A DNA stretch of 64,000 nt from Moorena sp. SIO3H5 (GTDB lineage: Bacteria; Cyanobacteriota; Cyanobacteriia; Cyanobacteriales; Coleofasciculaceae). This document shows, piece after piece, positions 8,079-17,395 of this stretch (the first letter of the stretch is position 1; each line of letters opens with the position of its first letter). The notes under the pieces were generated by a model that was not told the DNA's origin, searched no databases, and saw only the letters and a program-made list of their open reading frames with translations. Both the position numbers and the translations under genes were made by a program. The stretch lies in NCBI RefSeq assembly GCF_010692395.1, contig NZ_JAAHHS010000001.1, forward strand, positions 1 to 64,000, written 5' to 3'.

Positions 8079-9515
8079 TCAAAAGACTGTGCCATCACTT
8101 TCTATCTGAATCGGGGAAGATCCTCCTGGTCTCAATTGAGCAGCAATTCTACGTCCTGCTGTCCAAGTTCCTCCTTGTAAGACTTTTACTAGTGGCAATT
8201 CAGTAGCACTCAGGTTTAATTGTTGACGAATAGTTGCTGCTATTTGATCTAGCAAACTAACGGTGAGTGCTCGCCACTCAATAATCACTTCCGAGCTGGG
8301 TAAGTGAGACTGTTGTAAAATAGCGCTATGCTTTACCTCTAGTAATCCTAGATCTAAACATAAGCCCCCATTGCGATATTCTGCTAAGCCGGTCAACTGA
8401 TCAAGTTCAGTAATCTCTAAACCCAGTTCCTGCAATGGCTCTAATAGGGAGTAAGTTAACCACTCAGAGAGCTTGTGAAATGGTACATACTCGGAACCAT
8501 AGTTATCCCCTTTGAGAGCAGAATGTTGCCACACATCCCCTAAATTTACCCCCGCTATGGATTCTCGTTTTGGCCAAATTTCCCCTAATCCCTCCAGGAC
8601 GGTGCTGAATAGGTTAGTGGCACTCAGAAGGTTGGCAGGTTGACAGGTTGCAGGTTGTAGGTTGGCAGGTTGTAGGTTAGCTGATTGACAAGTTGCAGGT
8701 TGCTCCTGGGGAGGTTGTGAATCTTTAAGTGGCTTGACCAAGCTTTGGTTGTCTTGGCAACTTTCACGGTTCAAGTTGCTATCGTGCAATCCCTTGGTAA
8801 CCTGCAACTTATCTAGCAATTGGTAATTTACCAAGTCATTTAACAAGTAATTTACTAAGTTGCCAGGACGAGGATTGACTTTGCCAAACATCAGTGGATC
8901 ATCAACCAGTGCTTTACCTAAGCGCTTTAGTAAGGCTAGCCTACCTTCTATACCTATTAGTGGATTGGTTTGACTGACCTGGAATCCCTGGGCTAAGTGG
9001 TGGGCACTCAAGGATTGAAGTCCTTTGGCATCGACTTGCCAAGGTAGGTCTGGGTCGCTGGAGAAAGCTCCCTGACAGAACATGCGGAAACTAGCAACGG
9101 CTAATCCTTCGGAACGGCGAAACACTAGTCCGGTTTCTGGTTCATGATACTGCCAATTGCTGCCAGCCCCAGCATCGAGCAGGACGCTAATGATGACTAA
9201 GTCGAATTTGGTTTGGGCTTTTTGGAGTGGAGTGAATCCTGCCAATTTCTGGTCTAGTTCCTGAAAACGAGGGACATTTCCTACTTCAAAATGCCGCCAG
9301 CGACTATGAAATGGAATCTGAAAATCGGGGTAGTGCTGGTGCATTACCTCGATGACATAGTTAGCTACTTGCTCTAGCTTGGTTAAATTGCAGCGAAAGT
9401 ACTGCAACTGGTCAACAGTAGCTAAGGTGAAAATGCGATCGCATCTCTCCCGAATTGCCAATGGGGTTCTTAAGTAAGCGATTAACTGCTGTTGTCCATT
9501 ATCCACAGTTGACAT
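8079..9515 (-). CDS. URC4/Urg3-family protein (DUF1688), uracil catabolism
   Basis: 478 aa with the DUF1688 signature from the start (LRTPLAIRERCDRIF, FHSRWRHFEVG) to the end (VKVLQGGTWTAGRRIAAQLRPGG). In yeast and bacteria this family is genetically required for the URC uracil-degradation route, and its exact reaction is unsettled. It lies 62 bp downstream of the URC1-like gene on the same strand, so the two form a likely operon, the usual bacterial pairing. Residues about 260-300 are a low-complexity insert (QPANLQPA repeats) encoded by a tandem DNA repeat and absent from the conserved core. No uracil phosphoribosyltransferase is adjacent. Confidence 0.85.
   Translation of the reverse strand: MSTVDNGQQQLIAYLRTPLAIRERCDRIFTLATVDQLQYFRCNLTKLEQVANYVIEVMHQHYPDFQIPFHSRWRHFEVGNVPRFQELDQKLAGFTPLQKAQTKFDLVIISVLLDAGAGSNWQYHEPETGLVFRRSEGLAVASFRMFCQGAFSSDPDLPWQVDAKGLQSLSAHHLAQGFQVSQTNPLIGIEGRLALLKRLGKALVDDPLMFGKVNPRPGNLVNYLLNDLVNYQLLDKLQVTKGLHDSNLNRESCQDNQSLVKPLKDSQPPQEQPATCQSANLQPANLQPATCQPANLLSATNLFSTVLEGLGEIWPKRESIAGVNLGDVWQHSALKGDNYGSEYVPFHKLSEWLTYSLLEPLQELGLEITELDQLTGLAEYRNGGLCLDLGLLEVKHSAILQQSHLPSSEVIIEWRALTVSLLDQIAATIRQQLNLSATELPLVKVLQGGTWTAGRRIAAQLRPGGSSPIQIESDGTVF
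8629..8702. repeat. in-frame minisatellite inside URC4
   Basis: Degenerate copies of caggttg / taggttgg are repeated about ten times and translate on the minus strand to QPATCQPANL-type units. The rest of the gene is not repetitive, so this is a recent in-frame expansion, probably in a surface loop. Confidence 0.75.
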
Positions 9516-9577
9516 AGGTAACAGTAAATTAGGGAATAGGCAACTCGGGGGTGAGTATTGACTATTGAGGATAAATA

Positions 9578-10846
9578 CTAATCGGCTAAACCACGCCCTT
9601 GAATTTGATCTAATGCGATCGCATCTAGTTCAGTTGTATTTTCAGTGTAATAACCAGCAGCTTTTTTGGCAGCGATTTCTACCTGGGCATCAGCGGGAAT
9701 CAAGTGTTCTGGAATGGGAATGCGCTGAATAATCTCAATACCGGATTGAACGATAGCGTTATATTTCATATCGCTCATGGAGACAAAACGGTCAATTCGT
9801 TTAATTCCCAGCCAATGGAGCACATCAGGCATTAGTTCTTGGAAGCGGATATCTTGAACCCCAGCCACACACTCTGTACGGTTGAAGTAGGCATTAGCGC
9901 TATCACCTCCTTCCTGACGTTTCCGGGCATTGTACACTAGAAACTTAGTTACTTCACCTAAGGCGCGACCTTCTTTACGGAAATAAACAATGACACCTGC
10001 ACCTCCAGCTTGGGCTGTCTGGACACAGACTTCTAGACCATGGACTAGATAGGGACGACAGGTGCAGATGTCGGAACCGAAAACATCGGAACCATTACAT
10101 TCATCATGAACTCGTACAGCCAGCAGTCGATTGGGTTCAGTAATGGCTGCCACATCACCAATTAAATAGACAGTGATGCCACCAATCGGGGGTAAGAATA
10201 CCTTTAAATCGGGGCGGGTGATCAGTTCGGGGAACATGCCACCGGTTTGCTGGAATAGAGCACGGCGCAGGTAACTTTCCTGAATGTCCAATCGTTGGGC
10301 AATTCCGGGTAGATACCAAACCGGGTCAATTGCTACTTTAGTGACTACTAAACTACCATCGTTTTTAAGAATTTTGCCATCAATTGCTAAACGGTTTTTC
10401 TCTACAGCATCCTGTAGTTCTGGCATATTGATATGAGCTTTGGTGATGGCAATTGTGGGTCTAATGTCGTATCCCTGCTGATATAAATCGCTATAAACTT
10501 CACCTACCATCGCCCCAAAGGGGTCGAGAGAAACAATCAAATTAGGGTCAGTCCAACTGGGATGAGGACCAATGGGGACGATGGGAGCAGTGTTGGTGAG
10601 ATCCGGGCGGTGATTGGGCTGGAGTGTACCACTGGCTACGGCTAAAGCTCGATACACTGAATAGGAGCCTGAGTGAGTACCAATAACATTGCGATGAGCT
10701 GAGTTAACTAAGGTTCCGACAATAGGTCCTCGTTTGAGGGGGTCACTTTCTCCCCAGTTAATTGCTGGAGAATTTAATCTAGAAGAGTTGGGATGGGAGG
10801 TTAAAACAATATGCTTGGGTTTGCTGATAGTTGTTAAATCTTCCAT
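9578..10846 (-). CDS. GTP cyclohydrolase II-like protein (URC1/Urg1 type)
   Basis: 422 aa. The C-terminal half has the GCH-II core: VRVHDECNGSDVFGSDICTC supplies the zinc cysteines, and YFRKEGRALGEV matches the catalytic stretch. The roughly 190-aa N-terminal extension lacks the DHBP-synthase fold of RibBA and is typical of the URC1 branch. URC1 proteins act in uracil catabolism rather than riboflavin synthesis. The neighbour URC4 (DUF1688) supports that assignment. ATG start with a reasonable upstream gap; this is the first gene of the minus-strand pair. Confidence 0.87.
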   Translation of the reverse strand: MEDLTTISKPKHIVLTSHPNSSRLNSPAINWGESDPLKRGPIVGTLVNSAHRNVIGTHSGSYSVYRALAVASGTLQPNHRPDLTNTAPIVPIGPHPSWTDPNLIVSLDPFGAMVGEVYSDLYQQGYDIRPTIAITKAHINMPELQDAVEKNRLAIDGKILKNDGSLVVTKVAIDPVWYLPGIAQRLDIQESYLRRALFQQTGGMFPELITRPDLKVFLPPIGGITVYLIGDVAAITEPNRLLAVRVHDECNGSDVFGSDICTCRPYLVHGLEVCVQTAQAGGAGVIVYFRKEGRALGEVTKFLVYNARKRQEGGDSANAYFNRTECVAGVQDIRFQELMPDVLHWLGIKRIDRFVSMSDMKYNAIVQSGIEIIQRIPIPEHLIPADAQVEIAAKKAAGYYTENTTELDAIALDQIQGRGLAD

Positions 10847-11143
10847 TAGAGTTACTCTGTAGAATGCACCAACAAGTGTCTAGGTCTTAGATGCTAAGAC
10901 TTAGTTAATAGGGATAACCTACCCTAATAACAATTTACAACAGAAGTATAAGATTGATGTTGCTCTTGTGGTAAATAATTGCGGAACCAGTGCCTTGAGC
11001 TGTAATATGCAAAAAACCAAATTACGCCACCATGACTCCAAGCTCAATTGCTCACAAGCTAGTTATAGCAAGGAGTTTCGTATTTTGGTATTTCTCATAT
11101 TTTTAGCGTCCGCGCCCTTACCTTAGCAGCATTCATATTATGT
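10847..11143. other. intergenic region between divergent genes
   Basis: About 300 bp with no gene. A small imperfect hairpin (aggtcttag / ctaagact) sits near 10880, just upstream of the URC1 gene. Promoters for URC1 (leftward) and the short ORF at 11144 (rightward) are expected here but none is clear. Confidence 0.4.
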
Positions 11144-11401
11144 ATGAATAAATTTCGCCTTCTCTGTTTTATCTTGTCGCTCTTCTTGGTCATCTTTGCT
11201 GTTGCCAGCATTTCTTCTGCCCAGATAACCGATCCCATTCCCGAGCCAATTAAAAAGTCAGAACTCTCTGTCGGATTGGAAGAAGTTGTTCAAATTCCCA
11301 ATAGTGGAACTGGAAGAAATAAAGCTGCTCGCTTGAACCTGCTTACCTATGCAGGAGATGAGACCCGACGATTATTTGTTAACGATATGCATCGATTCTA
11401 A
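11144..11401 (+). pseudogene. N-terminal stub of a secreted PQQ/sorbosone-type dehydrogenase
   Basis: 85 aa. It has a signal peptide (hydrophobic residues 5-25, cleavage near SSAQ), then VGLEEVVQIPNS and ARLNLLTYAGDETRRLFVNDM, the opening strand of cyanobacterial soluble glucose/sorbosone dehydrogenase beta-propellers. The frame stops immediately afterwards where the family continues for over 400 residues, and no continuation is visible in the following 115 bp. I call it a 3'-truncated gene; a short secreted peptide might still be made. Confidence 0.55.
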
Positions 11402-11516
11402 ACTAGATTGATACCTATTTCATGACACGCCCTATAAAAAATTGACATTGTTAAAATTTTAGTATAGGATAAATTGCTTATTATTAAATCAGTCTTAGAC
11501 AAATCCAGTACAAAAT

Positions 11517-12023
11517 ATGAGTAACGGCAAGGCACTGCAACCATCCCCCTATTCAAAAAGACAATACAATATTCACCAACCTGGTGACTTTGATGTTGCG
11601 GTTAATTATAGTCGTGTGTTGTTGGCAATTGCTGGTGCAGAGGGTGAGCTGGCAGAGGCAGAATTGGATTGGTACATTAATGAGCTGGTTTTGTTCGGAT
11701 GTACTGAAGAGTATTTGCCAGAAATCAGTAAAGAGTATATTGCCACTGTCAAAAACCTTAATTGGAAAGATGTTAATCTCGAAGAGCTATTGGAGAAGAT
11801 TAATTTTGATTTTCCCATGAATTCGCCAAAAGTTATTTTATATCAAGCGATCAAGATGTGCCGAGCTGATAGAGAATATCATCAAAAGGAGAAGGAAGCC
11901 ATTCGGAAAGCTGCTCAAATTTTAGGTGTTTCACTTACAGATGTTATGGCGATTGAATCACTAGTAGAAATGGAAGAAGCAGCAGAAAAATTAAGATATA
12001 CTGTGTTAGAAACAATAGGATAG
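11517..12023 (+). CDS. TerB-like protein
   Basis: 168 aa, all-helical and acidic. The pattern VNYSRVLLAIAGAEGELAEAELDWYINE, with YQAIKMCRADREYHQKEKEAIRKAA further on, matches the TerB/TerB-like fold: two pseudo-repeats with acidic residues that could bind a divalent metal. TerB-like proteins are associated with tellurite resistance and stress-response membrane complexes, but no other ter gene is nearby, so a role in tellurite resistance is not supported. A hairpin terminator follows. Confidence 0.65.
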   Translation: MSNGKALQPSPYSKRQYNIHQPGDFDVAVNYSRVLLAIAGAEGELAEAELDWYINELVLFGCTEEYLPEISKEYIATVKNLNWKDVNLEELLEKINFDFPMNSPKVILYQAIKMCRADREYHQKEKEAIRKAAQILGVSLTDVMAIESLVEMEEAAEKLRYTVLETIG

Positions 12024-12031
12024 TTGAGATA

Positions 12032-12075
12032 ATTTGAACACACTCTTGTCCTGGCAAATTAAAGTGTGTTCAAAT
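12032..12075 (+). terminator. hairpin terminator after TerB-like gene
   Basis: ATTTGAACACACT pairs perfectly with AGTGTGTTCAAAT (13 bp) around an 18-nt loop and is followed by a T-rich stretch. It begins 9 bp after the stop codon, as expected for an intrinsic terminator. Confidence 0.6.
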
Positions 12076-12140
12076 CATTCATTTTAATTTAGAAACTTCA
12101 TCGACAATATTCTAAATTAGTTCAGTTGGGAGACTAACAC

Positions 12141-12953
12141 TTGTCCAAAAAGTACATACATGGCTATTCACATCAAGAGCAACAACGCTTAGTTAAACAA
12201 GCTCAATATTGGCGGGACAAAGTGCTATTGCGCGATCTCAATTTGTTTCCGACCGAGAATTTGTTAGAAATCGGCTGTGGTACAGGTGCTGTCTTAGGAA
12301 TAATTCTAGACAGTTTTCCAGATTTGAGAGTAGCTGGAATCGATCTCGAATCTACTCAAATAGAATGCGCTCAGCACTATTTACATACTCTTGGTTTTGA
12401 AAACAACATTGATCTGCGTGTAGGTGATGCCATTCAGCTTCCTTGGCCCGATGCCAGTTTTGATCATGTTTATGCCATCTGGTTCTTAGAACATGTCTCA
12501 AATCCTAAAGCAATTCTGGAGGAAGCGTACCGTGTCCTCAAGCCAGGCGGTCGAATTACCGTAACTGAAACTGATTACGAAACTCACCTGATTTGGCCTG
12601 ACTCCCCTGATTATCAATATTTACTACAATCTTACCGTGAAATGTTCTTATATGCAGATGGTAATCCCTGTATCGGGCGAATTTTGGGACCACTTTTAAC
12701 TTCAGTGGGTTTTCGGGAGGTCACTAATATACCATGGGCGTTTTATAACTTTGGTAATACTGAAGATCAAGATCTAGAGAAGTTGGTAGAGTATATGCAC
12801 TCTTGTATACAACCAACTCTGATGGAAATGACACGAAAACTGGGAAAGGATTCTCAAAGGCTAGAAGCCGGTCTAGAATTTTTCCGAAATCTTACGAACC
12901 AGCCTGAGTGTGCCGTAGCATTGACAATATATCGGGCATCAGGGAAACGATAG
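12141..12953 (+). CDS. class I SAM-dependent methyltransferase
   Basis: 270 aa from a TTG start. Motif I (LLEIGCGTGAVLG) is at about residues 42-54, motif II acidic residue in GIDLES, motif post-II in GDAIQLPWPDASFDHVYAIW, and motif III in RVLKPGGRITVTE. This is the UbiE/Methyltransf_11 layout. The substrate is unknown. The next gene 98 bp downstream on the same strand encodes a heme-oxygenase-like diiron-type protein, so the two may form a small biosynthetic unit. The start codon is uncertain, since no ATG lies near the N terminus. Confidence 0.8.
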   Translation: MSKKYIHGYSHQEQQRLVKQAQYWRDKVLLRDLNLFPTENLLEIGCGTGAVLGIILDSFPDLRVAGIDLESTQIECAQHYLHTLGFENNIDLRVGDAIQLPWPDASFDHVYAIWFLEHVSNPKAILEEAYRVLKPGGRITVTETDYETHLIWPDSPDYQYLLQSYREMFLYADGNPCIGRILGPLLTSVGFREVTNIPWAFYNFGNTEDQDLEKLVEYMHSCIQPTLMEMTRKLGKDSQRLEAGLEFFRNLTNQPECAVALTIYRASGKR

Positions 12954-13051
12954 TCAAGTTAAAGACTACAACACTCTTGAATTACTATAAACTACTATAA
13001 TAAATAGTAGACTGATATTTTTGGGTAAATTTTTTAACAAGATATTTTTGT

Positions 13052-13852
13052 ATGGTTACATTTAATTCGGTTTCTCAGAAAGAATCACCAGTGTCTCTGA
13101 GTTTTCCTGAGAATAACTCAACTACTCCAGATCGGAATTACCAAAGCCTAGAAGCAGTCATTGATTTTTACGAGCAAAAAGATATAAGAAATGACTACTT
13201 CCAGTGGTTGCATTCAAGGCCTATCGATCTTTCCAGCATTTGGTTGCTTCTCCATAATCTTCAGGGGATTACTGCAGAGTTTGTCCGCTGGCTCGCTAGT
13301 GCTGTGTCTAGAATCGACGATAATGTTATTCGTTGCTTACTTGTAAAACAGCTCTATGATGAACTTGGGAACGGAAATCCTGAACAGTGTCATACTTTAC
13401 TATATAATCGCTTTTATCATGCCTTTCATCCCTGGCAACCAGAGTCAATTGCTACCGGGAAGATGGATGCTCTGAACATTAGCTCACCTGGGATAAAACT
13501 AAGACAACGACTAGAAGGCTATTTTAATGCTCCTGATCCGACTATTATCATCGCTGCATTTTTGGTAGAAGAAATTTACGCCAAGAAGTTCATTGAATGT
13601 CTCAATGAGCAAATCATGCGGACTCAGGAAATTTCTGAGCATGATTTAACTTGGCTCACCTTACATAGCGTGGTAGAAGCGGATCATGCTGGAGATTCTA
13701 TCCATCTAGCCCGCCGTCTGGAAGAGATAGAAGTTTCCCGTAGCCTAGTTTATATGGTGACTGAAGAGGTATGGAATATTTTTATGCGGTTCCAGGATGA
13801 GATGTATGCACTCAATCTTGAACTATTTTCAGTAGATATCTCCAGAAAATAG
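13052..13852 (+). CDS. heme-oxygenase-like iron-containing redox enzyme (DUF3865/CADD-like)
   Basis: 266 aa, all-helical. Helices carry the metal-ligand pattern of the heme-oxygenase-like oxidase family: KQLYDELGNGNPEQCH (Glu and His), FLVEEIYAKKF (Glu) and LHSVVEADHAGD (His, Glu/Asp, His). Relatives include CADD, UndA, BesC and SznF, which use a non-heme diiron centre to cut or oxidise amino acids and fatty acids. The cyanobacterial DUF3865 group has crystal structures but no settled reaction. The methyltransferase just upstream points to modification of a small molecule. ATG start; followed by 120 bp of AT-rich sequence before a convergent gene. Confidence 0.78.
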   Translation: MVTFNSVSQKESPVSLSFPENNSTTPDRNYQSLEAVIDFYEQKDIRNDYFQWLHSRPIDLSSIWLLLHNLQGITAEFVRWLASAVSRIDDNVIRCLLVKQLYDELGNGNPEQCHTLLYNRFYHAFHPWQPESIATGKMDALNISSPGIKLRQRLEGYFNAPDPTIIIAAFLVEEIYAKKFIECLNEQIMRTQEISEHDLTWLTLHSVVEADHAGDSIHLARRLEEIEVSRSLVYMVTEEVWNIFMRFQDEMYALNLELFSVDISRK

Positions 13853-13971
13853 ACGAGGTTTAGACGCTTCTGTCATCGATCACTACTTGTGTACCACTAC
13901 CATTAATCTGAATTATAAATTATATACTCCTACTAATTATCTGATTAATCCAGGATAATTGGTATGACTTT

Positions 13972-15231
13972 CTAGCGCATCCCTTTAATCTTAAGACGGA
14001 TACGATAAAGACTGTTTCTAGCTGTAATGTAAAGGGTTTGGTAGTCGCTGTCGCCCCAGGCTAAATTAGCGGGCGCTTCTGGTGTTTCAATAATGCCCAG
14101 TAGGTTGCCGCTGGGATCAAAAATCCAAACTCCCCCAGGTCCAGTACTGTAAACATTTCCTTGGATGTCTACCTTCATACCATCTGCTGCCCCCTCTTTA
14201 CTAGGAGGTTTCAGTTCGGCAAAAAGTTTTCCATTCTCTAACATCCCGTCTGGCTTGACATCAAAAACCCGAATATGACCTCTTTGTGAATCATTCACAT
14301 ATAATTTAGTTTCATCTGGGGAAAAGACAATACCATTAGGGCGGACAAAGTCATCAACAAGCAGGGTTAGTTTGCCATCTGGTGCTAGGCGATAAACACC
14401 ATAAAAGCCTAATTCTTCTTGTTCGGATTTGATGCCATAGGGAGGATCGGTAAAATAGATGCTACCATCTGATTTGACTGCTAGATCGTTGGGACTATTC
14501 AGCCGCTTGCCTTGGTAGTGACTAGCTAGAGTTACAATTTTTCCATCTTTCTGTGTGAGGGATAGACGACGATTACTATGTTCGGCAGTAACTAAACGCC
14601 CTGAGCGGTCTAAGGTATTACCATTAGCATTGCCAGAAGGTTGACGAAAAATCTCGGTTTTTTGCTCTGGTTGCCATTTATAAATGGTATTAGCTGGAAT
14701 ATCACTAAATAGCAGAAAGCCATCGGGATGCCAAACAGGTCCTTCAGTAAACTTAAAACCTCCTGCTACTTTTTGAATTTGAGTATTGGGAGGAATAATT
14801 TCTCCTAGATTATTTTGTTTGGTGTAAAATTTATAAACCATTAGGTGTCGATAAGTTTCACCTGGATTCAAGATAATCGAAGGAAAGTTAGGCTGATTGA
14901 CTGAGTCAGTAAAATATTGTGTATCATCATCTAGCTTACCGCTGTTTTCAGGCAAGTGTAATTCAGTAAGAGTCGCACCATAGTTGGTTATTTTCGCTAC
15001 TAAACCATTGGTATTGGTTAAGCTATAGAGATCAACTTTCTGACCATCTTTAGTCTGGCCAAATTTAATTTTGGTTATACTTTTGTTTTCTTTGGTCTGG
15101 TAGTTATTTGCTGTGGGGTAAGATTGCTCAGGGCTAACTAGTTGGTAGGAATCTACGTTCACTAAAAGTAAACTCATTCCCATCGCAGTAAAGACTGTAA
15201 TTATTTTTGTTAACATTAAGCCAGTCAGCAT
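13972..15231 (-). CDS. SMP-30/gluconolactonase with collapsed galactose-mutarotase domain
   Basis: 419 aa with a signal-like hydrophobic N terminus. Residues about 52-100 (KFGQTKDGQKVDLYSLTN, NYGATLTELHLPE) are the N-terminal strands of aldose 1-epimerase. Residues about 103-135 (FTDSVNQPNFPSIILNPGET) are its C-terminal strands. The roughly 240 residues that normally lie between them, including catalytic His and Glu, are missing. From about 145 to the end there is a complete six-bladed SMP-30/gluconolactonase propeller (GGFKFTEGPVWHPDG, NSPNDLAVKSDGSIYFTDPP, RPNGIVFSPD). The lactonase part should fold and act in the periplasm. The epimerase part cannot be active. Confidence 0.82.
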   Translation of the reverse strand: MLTGLMLTKIITVFTAMGMSLLLVNVDSYQLVSPEQSYPTANNYQTKENKSITKIKFGQTKDGQKVDLYSLTNTNGLVAKITNYGATLTELHLPENSGKLDDDTQYFTDSVNQPNFPSIILNPGETYRHLMVYKFYTKQNNLGEIIPPNTQIQKVAGGFKFTEGPVWHPDGFLLFSDIPANTIYKWQPEQKTEIFRQPSGNANGNTLDRSGRLVTAEHSNRRLSLTQKDGKIVTLASHYQGKRLNSPNDLAVKSDGSIYFTDPPYGIKSEQEELGFYGVYRLAPDGKLTLLVDDFVRPNGIVFSPDETKLYVNDSQRGHIRVFDVKPDGMLENGKLFAELKPPSKEGAADGMKVDIQGNVYSTGPGGVWIFDPSGNLLGIIETPEAPANLAWGDSDYQTLYITARNSLYRIRLKIKGMR

Positions 15232-15748
15232 AGTTTCTTTGTTAGTAATTGTAATCTGTTAAAAGTATAATTTATATATTTTTTTTTAGGAAGATAATAG
15301 AAGGGCACTGATTCCTCCTGCTGGGATGAGAGGTCGCCATTGGTAAAAAGTTAAATACGAATACCTTGTGGTGAACGCTAATGGGTAATGGATAATCGGG
15401 AGCCAATTAACTATCACCAGCTAACTAGATGTAGAATTCCTGAAGCTATTTCAGATTAGCCGATAGTTTAGATATCAATAATCCAGGAAAACTCAGGGAT
15501 TTGACCTAGGGCTGCTAGTAAATGATTGAGTCTGGACAACTAGAAACACGCTGATTTATTATTGGTTCTTATTACTTCTTATTCCTTTTAGGATTAGGCT
15601 GACTGGTTACAACCAGCGACCTTGATTGTACTGACCTTTATTAAAATGAGGAGAGTGCTAGGTTAAGCCTAATCTAATTCCAGTGGAATTATAGCAACTT
15701 TAATCCATATTAGGCATTGTTCTTAAAAATTATTTACATACTTTACAT
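15232..15748. other. intergenic region without a gene
   Basis: 517 bp between divergent genes. AT-rich, several stop codons in every frame, no strong hairpin or repeat. Promoters for the SMP-30 gene and tldD must lie here, but I cannot place them. Confidence 0.5.
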
Positions 15749-17245
15749 ATGATACAAGCCTTATCACCAATTACGACTACTGACTTGGGGAAAAACTTGG
15801 CGAAACTAGGGATTGATTTAATTCGTAAAGCTGGGTGTGAGTATGGCGATATCCGTATTTGTACTTACCGTAATCAAAAATTAACCGCACAGGATCGCTC
15901 CCTTAGCCAACTTTGTGATGATGTTAGTTCTGGCTTTGGGGTAAGAGTTTTACTCAAGGGCGCTTGGGGCTTTGCGGCTAGTCCTTATAAAACTCCAGAG
16001 GAAGTGGAACGAATGGTGGCTTTAGCTGTAGAAATTGCTAAAGGTAGCCGCCTTTCTCAGCAAACACAGGTAAGATTAGCGCCAGTAGAAGCCTATCGCG
16101 ATAGCTATATTACTCCAATCGAAATTGATCCGTTTACTATACCGATTACTGAGAAAGCTGATTTACTATTGCGTATTAATAATCAATTGCTTAGCTATAG
16201 CGATCGCGGAATTAAGAAGGCTTACTCTTTCCTACGTTTTACTCGTGAAGACAAGATTTTTGCCTCTACTGTTGATTCCCTAATTGAACAGACTATCTAC
16301 CGCAGCTATCCAGGTCTGGGTTGTACAGCCGTTGCTAATGGGGATGCTCAAAGCCGTAGCTATGAGCGTCCACCTTTAAATATCGGTTATGAGCATATTC
16401 AACCTCCAGACCTTTTGAATCATGTAGAACGGGTAGCAGAAGAAGCGATAGAGAAGGTTCATGCTCCCAAAGGACCTTCTGGTATTCGCAGCACTCTGAT
16501 TCTGAAGCCTAGTAATCTCTATCTAACAATTCATGAATCGGTGGGACACCCTACGGAACTAGATCGGGTGTACGGCTATGAGTCGAATTTTGCTGGTACT
16601 AGCTTTGCGACTACTGATAAATTGGGCAAGCTGCAATATGCTGCTCCTTGGGTGAATTTTAAATGCGATCGCACTCAATCGGGGGGACGTAGTACTTTAG
16701 CTTATGACGATGAAGGGGTACCTGCACAAGATTGGTATGTTGTCAAGGATGGCATTTTAGTAGACTACCTCACTGACCGGGAAACCGCTTATCGACTAGG
16801 TAATGCCAGTAGTAACGGTTGCGCTTACGCCGATAGTTGGTCAAGTGTACCGATGGTGCGGATTCCTAATTTAGGGTTAGAACCGGGACCAGAGGGAGGT
16901 AGTCACTCTGCCACACTCGCAGAAATGATTGCTGAGACTGAGGAAGGCATTTTAATTGATGGTACAGGTAGTTTCTCCATTGACCAGCAGCGACGTAATT
17001 TTCAGTTTGGTGGAGATGCTTTCTGGAAGGTGGAGAAAGGTAAAGTAGTGGGCATGCTCAAGGATGTCACCTATCATTCTATGAGTACTGATTTCTGGAA
17101 TAGTATTGATGCCATTGGAGTGGCTTCGGAACGGGAGCAGTTTGGTACCAATATGTGTGGTAAAGGGGAACCGATACAAATTGCTCAAATGACCCATGCT
17201 TGTGTGCCGGTGCGGGTGCGCAATATTCAGATTGGGGGATCCTAA
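15749..17245 (+). CDS. tldD: TldD/PmbA-family metallopeptidase, TldD type
   Basis: 498 aa. The HExxxH zinc motif HESVGH is at residues 262-267, followed by PTELDR and the downstream Cys/Asp-rich GCAYADSW region typical of the family. TldD and its inactive partner TldE/PmbA form a heterodimeric protease that trims unfolded or leader-containing peptides, for example during RiPP maturation and CcdA turnover. The pmbA partner is usually adjacent in cyanobacteria but is absent on either side here. The presence of the intact zinc motif marks this as the catalytic subunit. Confidence 0.88.
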   Translation: MIQALSPITTTDLGKNLAKLGIDLIRKAGCEYGDIRICTYRNQKLTAQDRSLSQLCDDVSSGFGVRVLLKGAWGFAASPYKTPEEVERMVALAVEIAKGSRLSQQTQVRLAPVEAYRDSYITPIEIDPFTIPITEKADLLLRINNQLLSYSDRGIKKAYSFLRFTREDKIFASTVDSLIEQTIYRSYPGLGCTAVANGDAQSRSYERPPLNIGYEHIQPPDLLNHVERVAEEAIEKVHAPKGPSGIRSTLILKPSNLYLTIHESVGHPTELDRVYGYESNFAGTSFATTDKLGKLQYAAPWVNFKCDRTQSGGRSTLAYDDEGVPAQDWYVVKDGILVDYLTDRETAYRLGNASSNGCAYADSWSSVPMVRIPNLGLEPGPEGGSHSATLAEMIAETEEGILIDGTGSFSIDQQRRNFQFGGDAFWKVEKGKVVGMLKDVTYHSMSTDFWNSIDAIGVASEREQFGTNMCGKGEPIQIAQMTHACVPVRVRNIQIGGS

Positions 17246-17370
17246 ATCGTTAATTGTTAATAGTTTTTTTATGGTTAGTTGGGCACCTCGATTAATTAGT
17301 GTTAGGTAAAACAGAGGGGAATTTTACTATCCATTACTCAACTCACTATCTAAGATGGAGGAAAAGTATC

Positions 17371-17395
17371 GGCATTGCTCAATCAAGCAATGCCC
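17371..17395 (+). terminator. perfect hairpin downstream of tldD
   Basis: GGCATTGCT pairs with AGCAATGCC (9 bp, loop of 6-7 nt) and is followed by cttcttatttatt. It is consistent with an intrinsic terminator 126 bp after tldD, or it could be the 5' hairpin of the structured RNA that follows. Confidence 0.5.
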
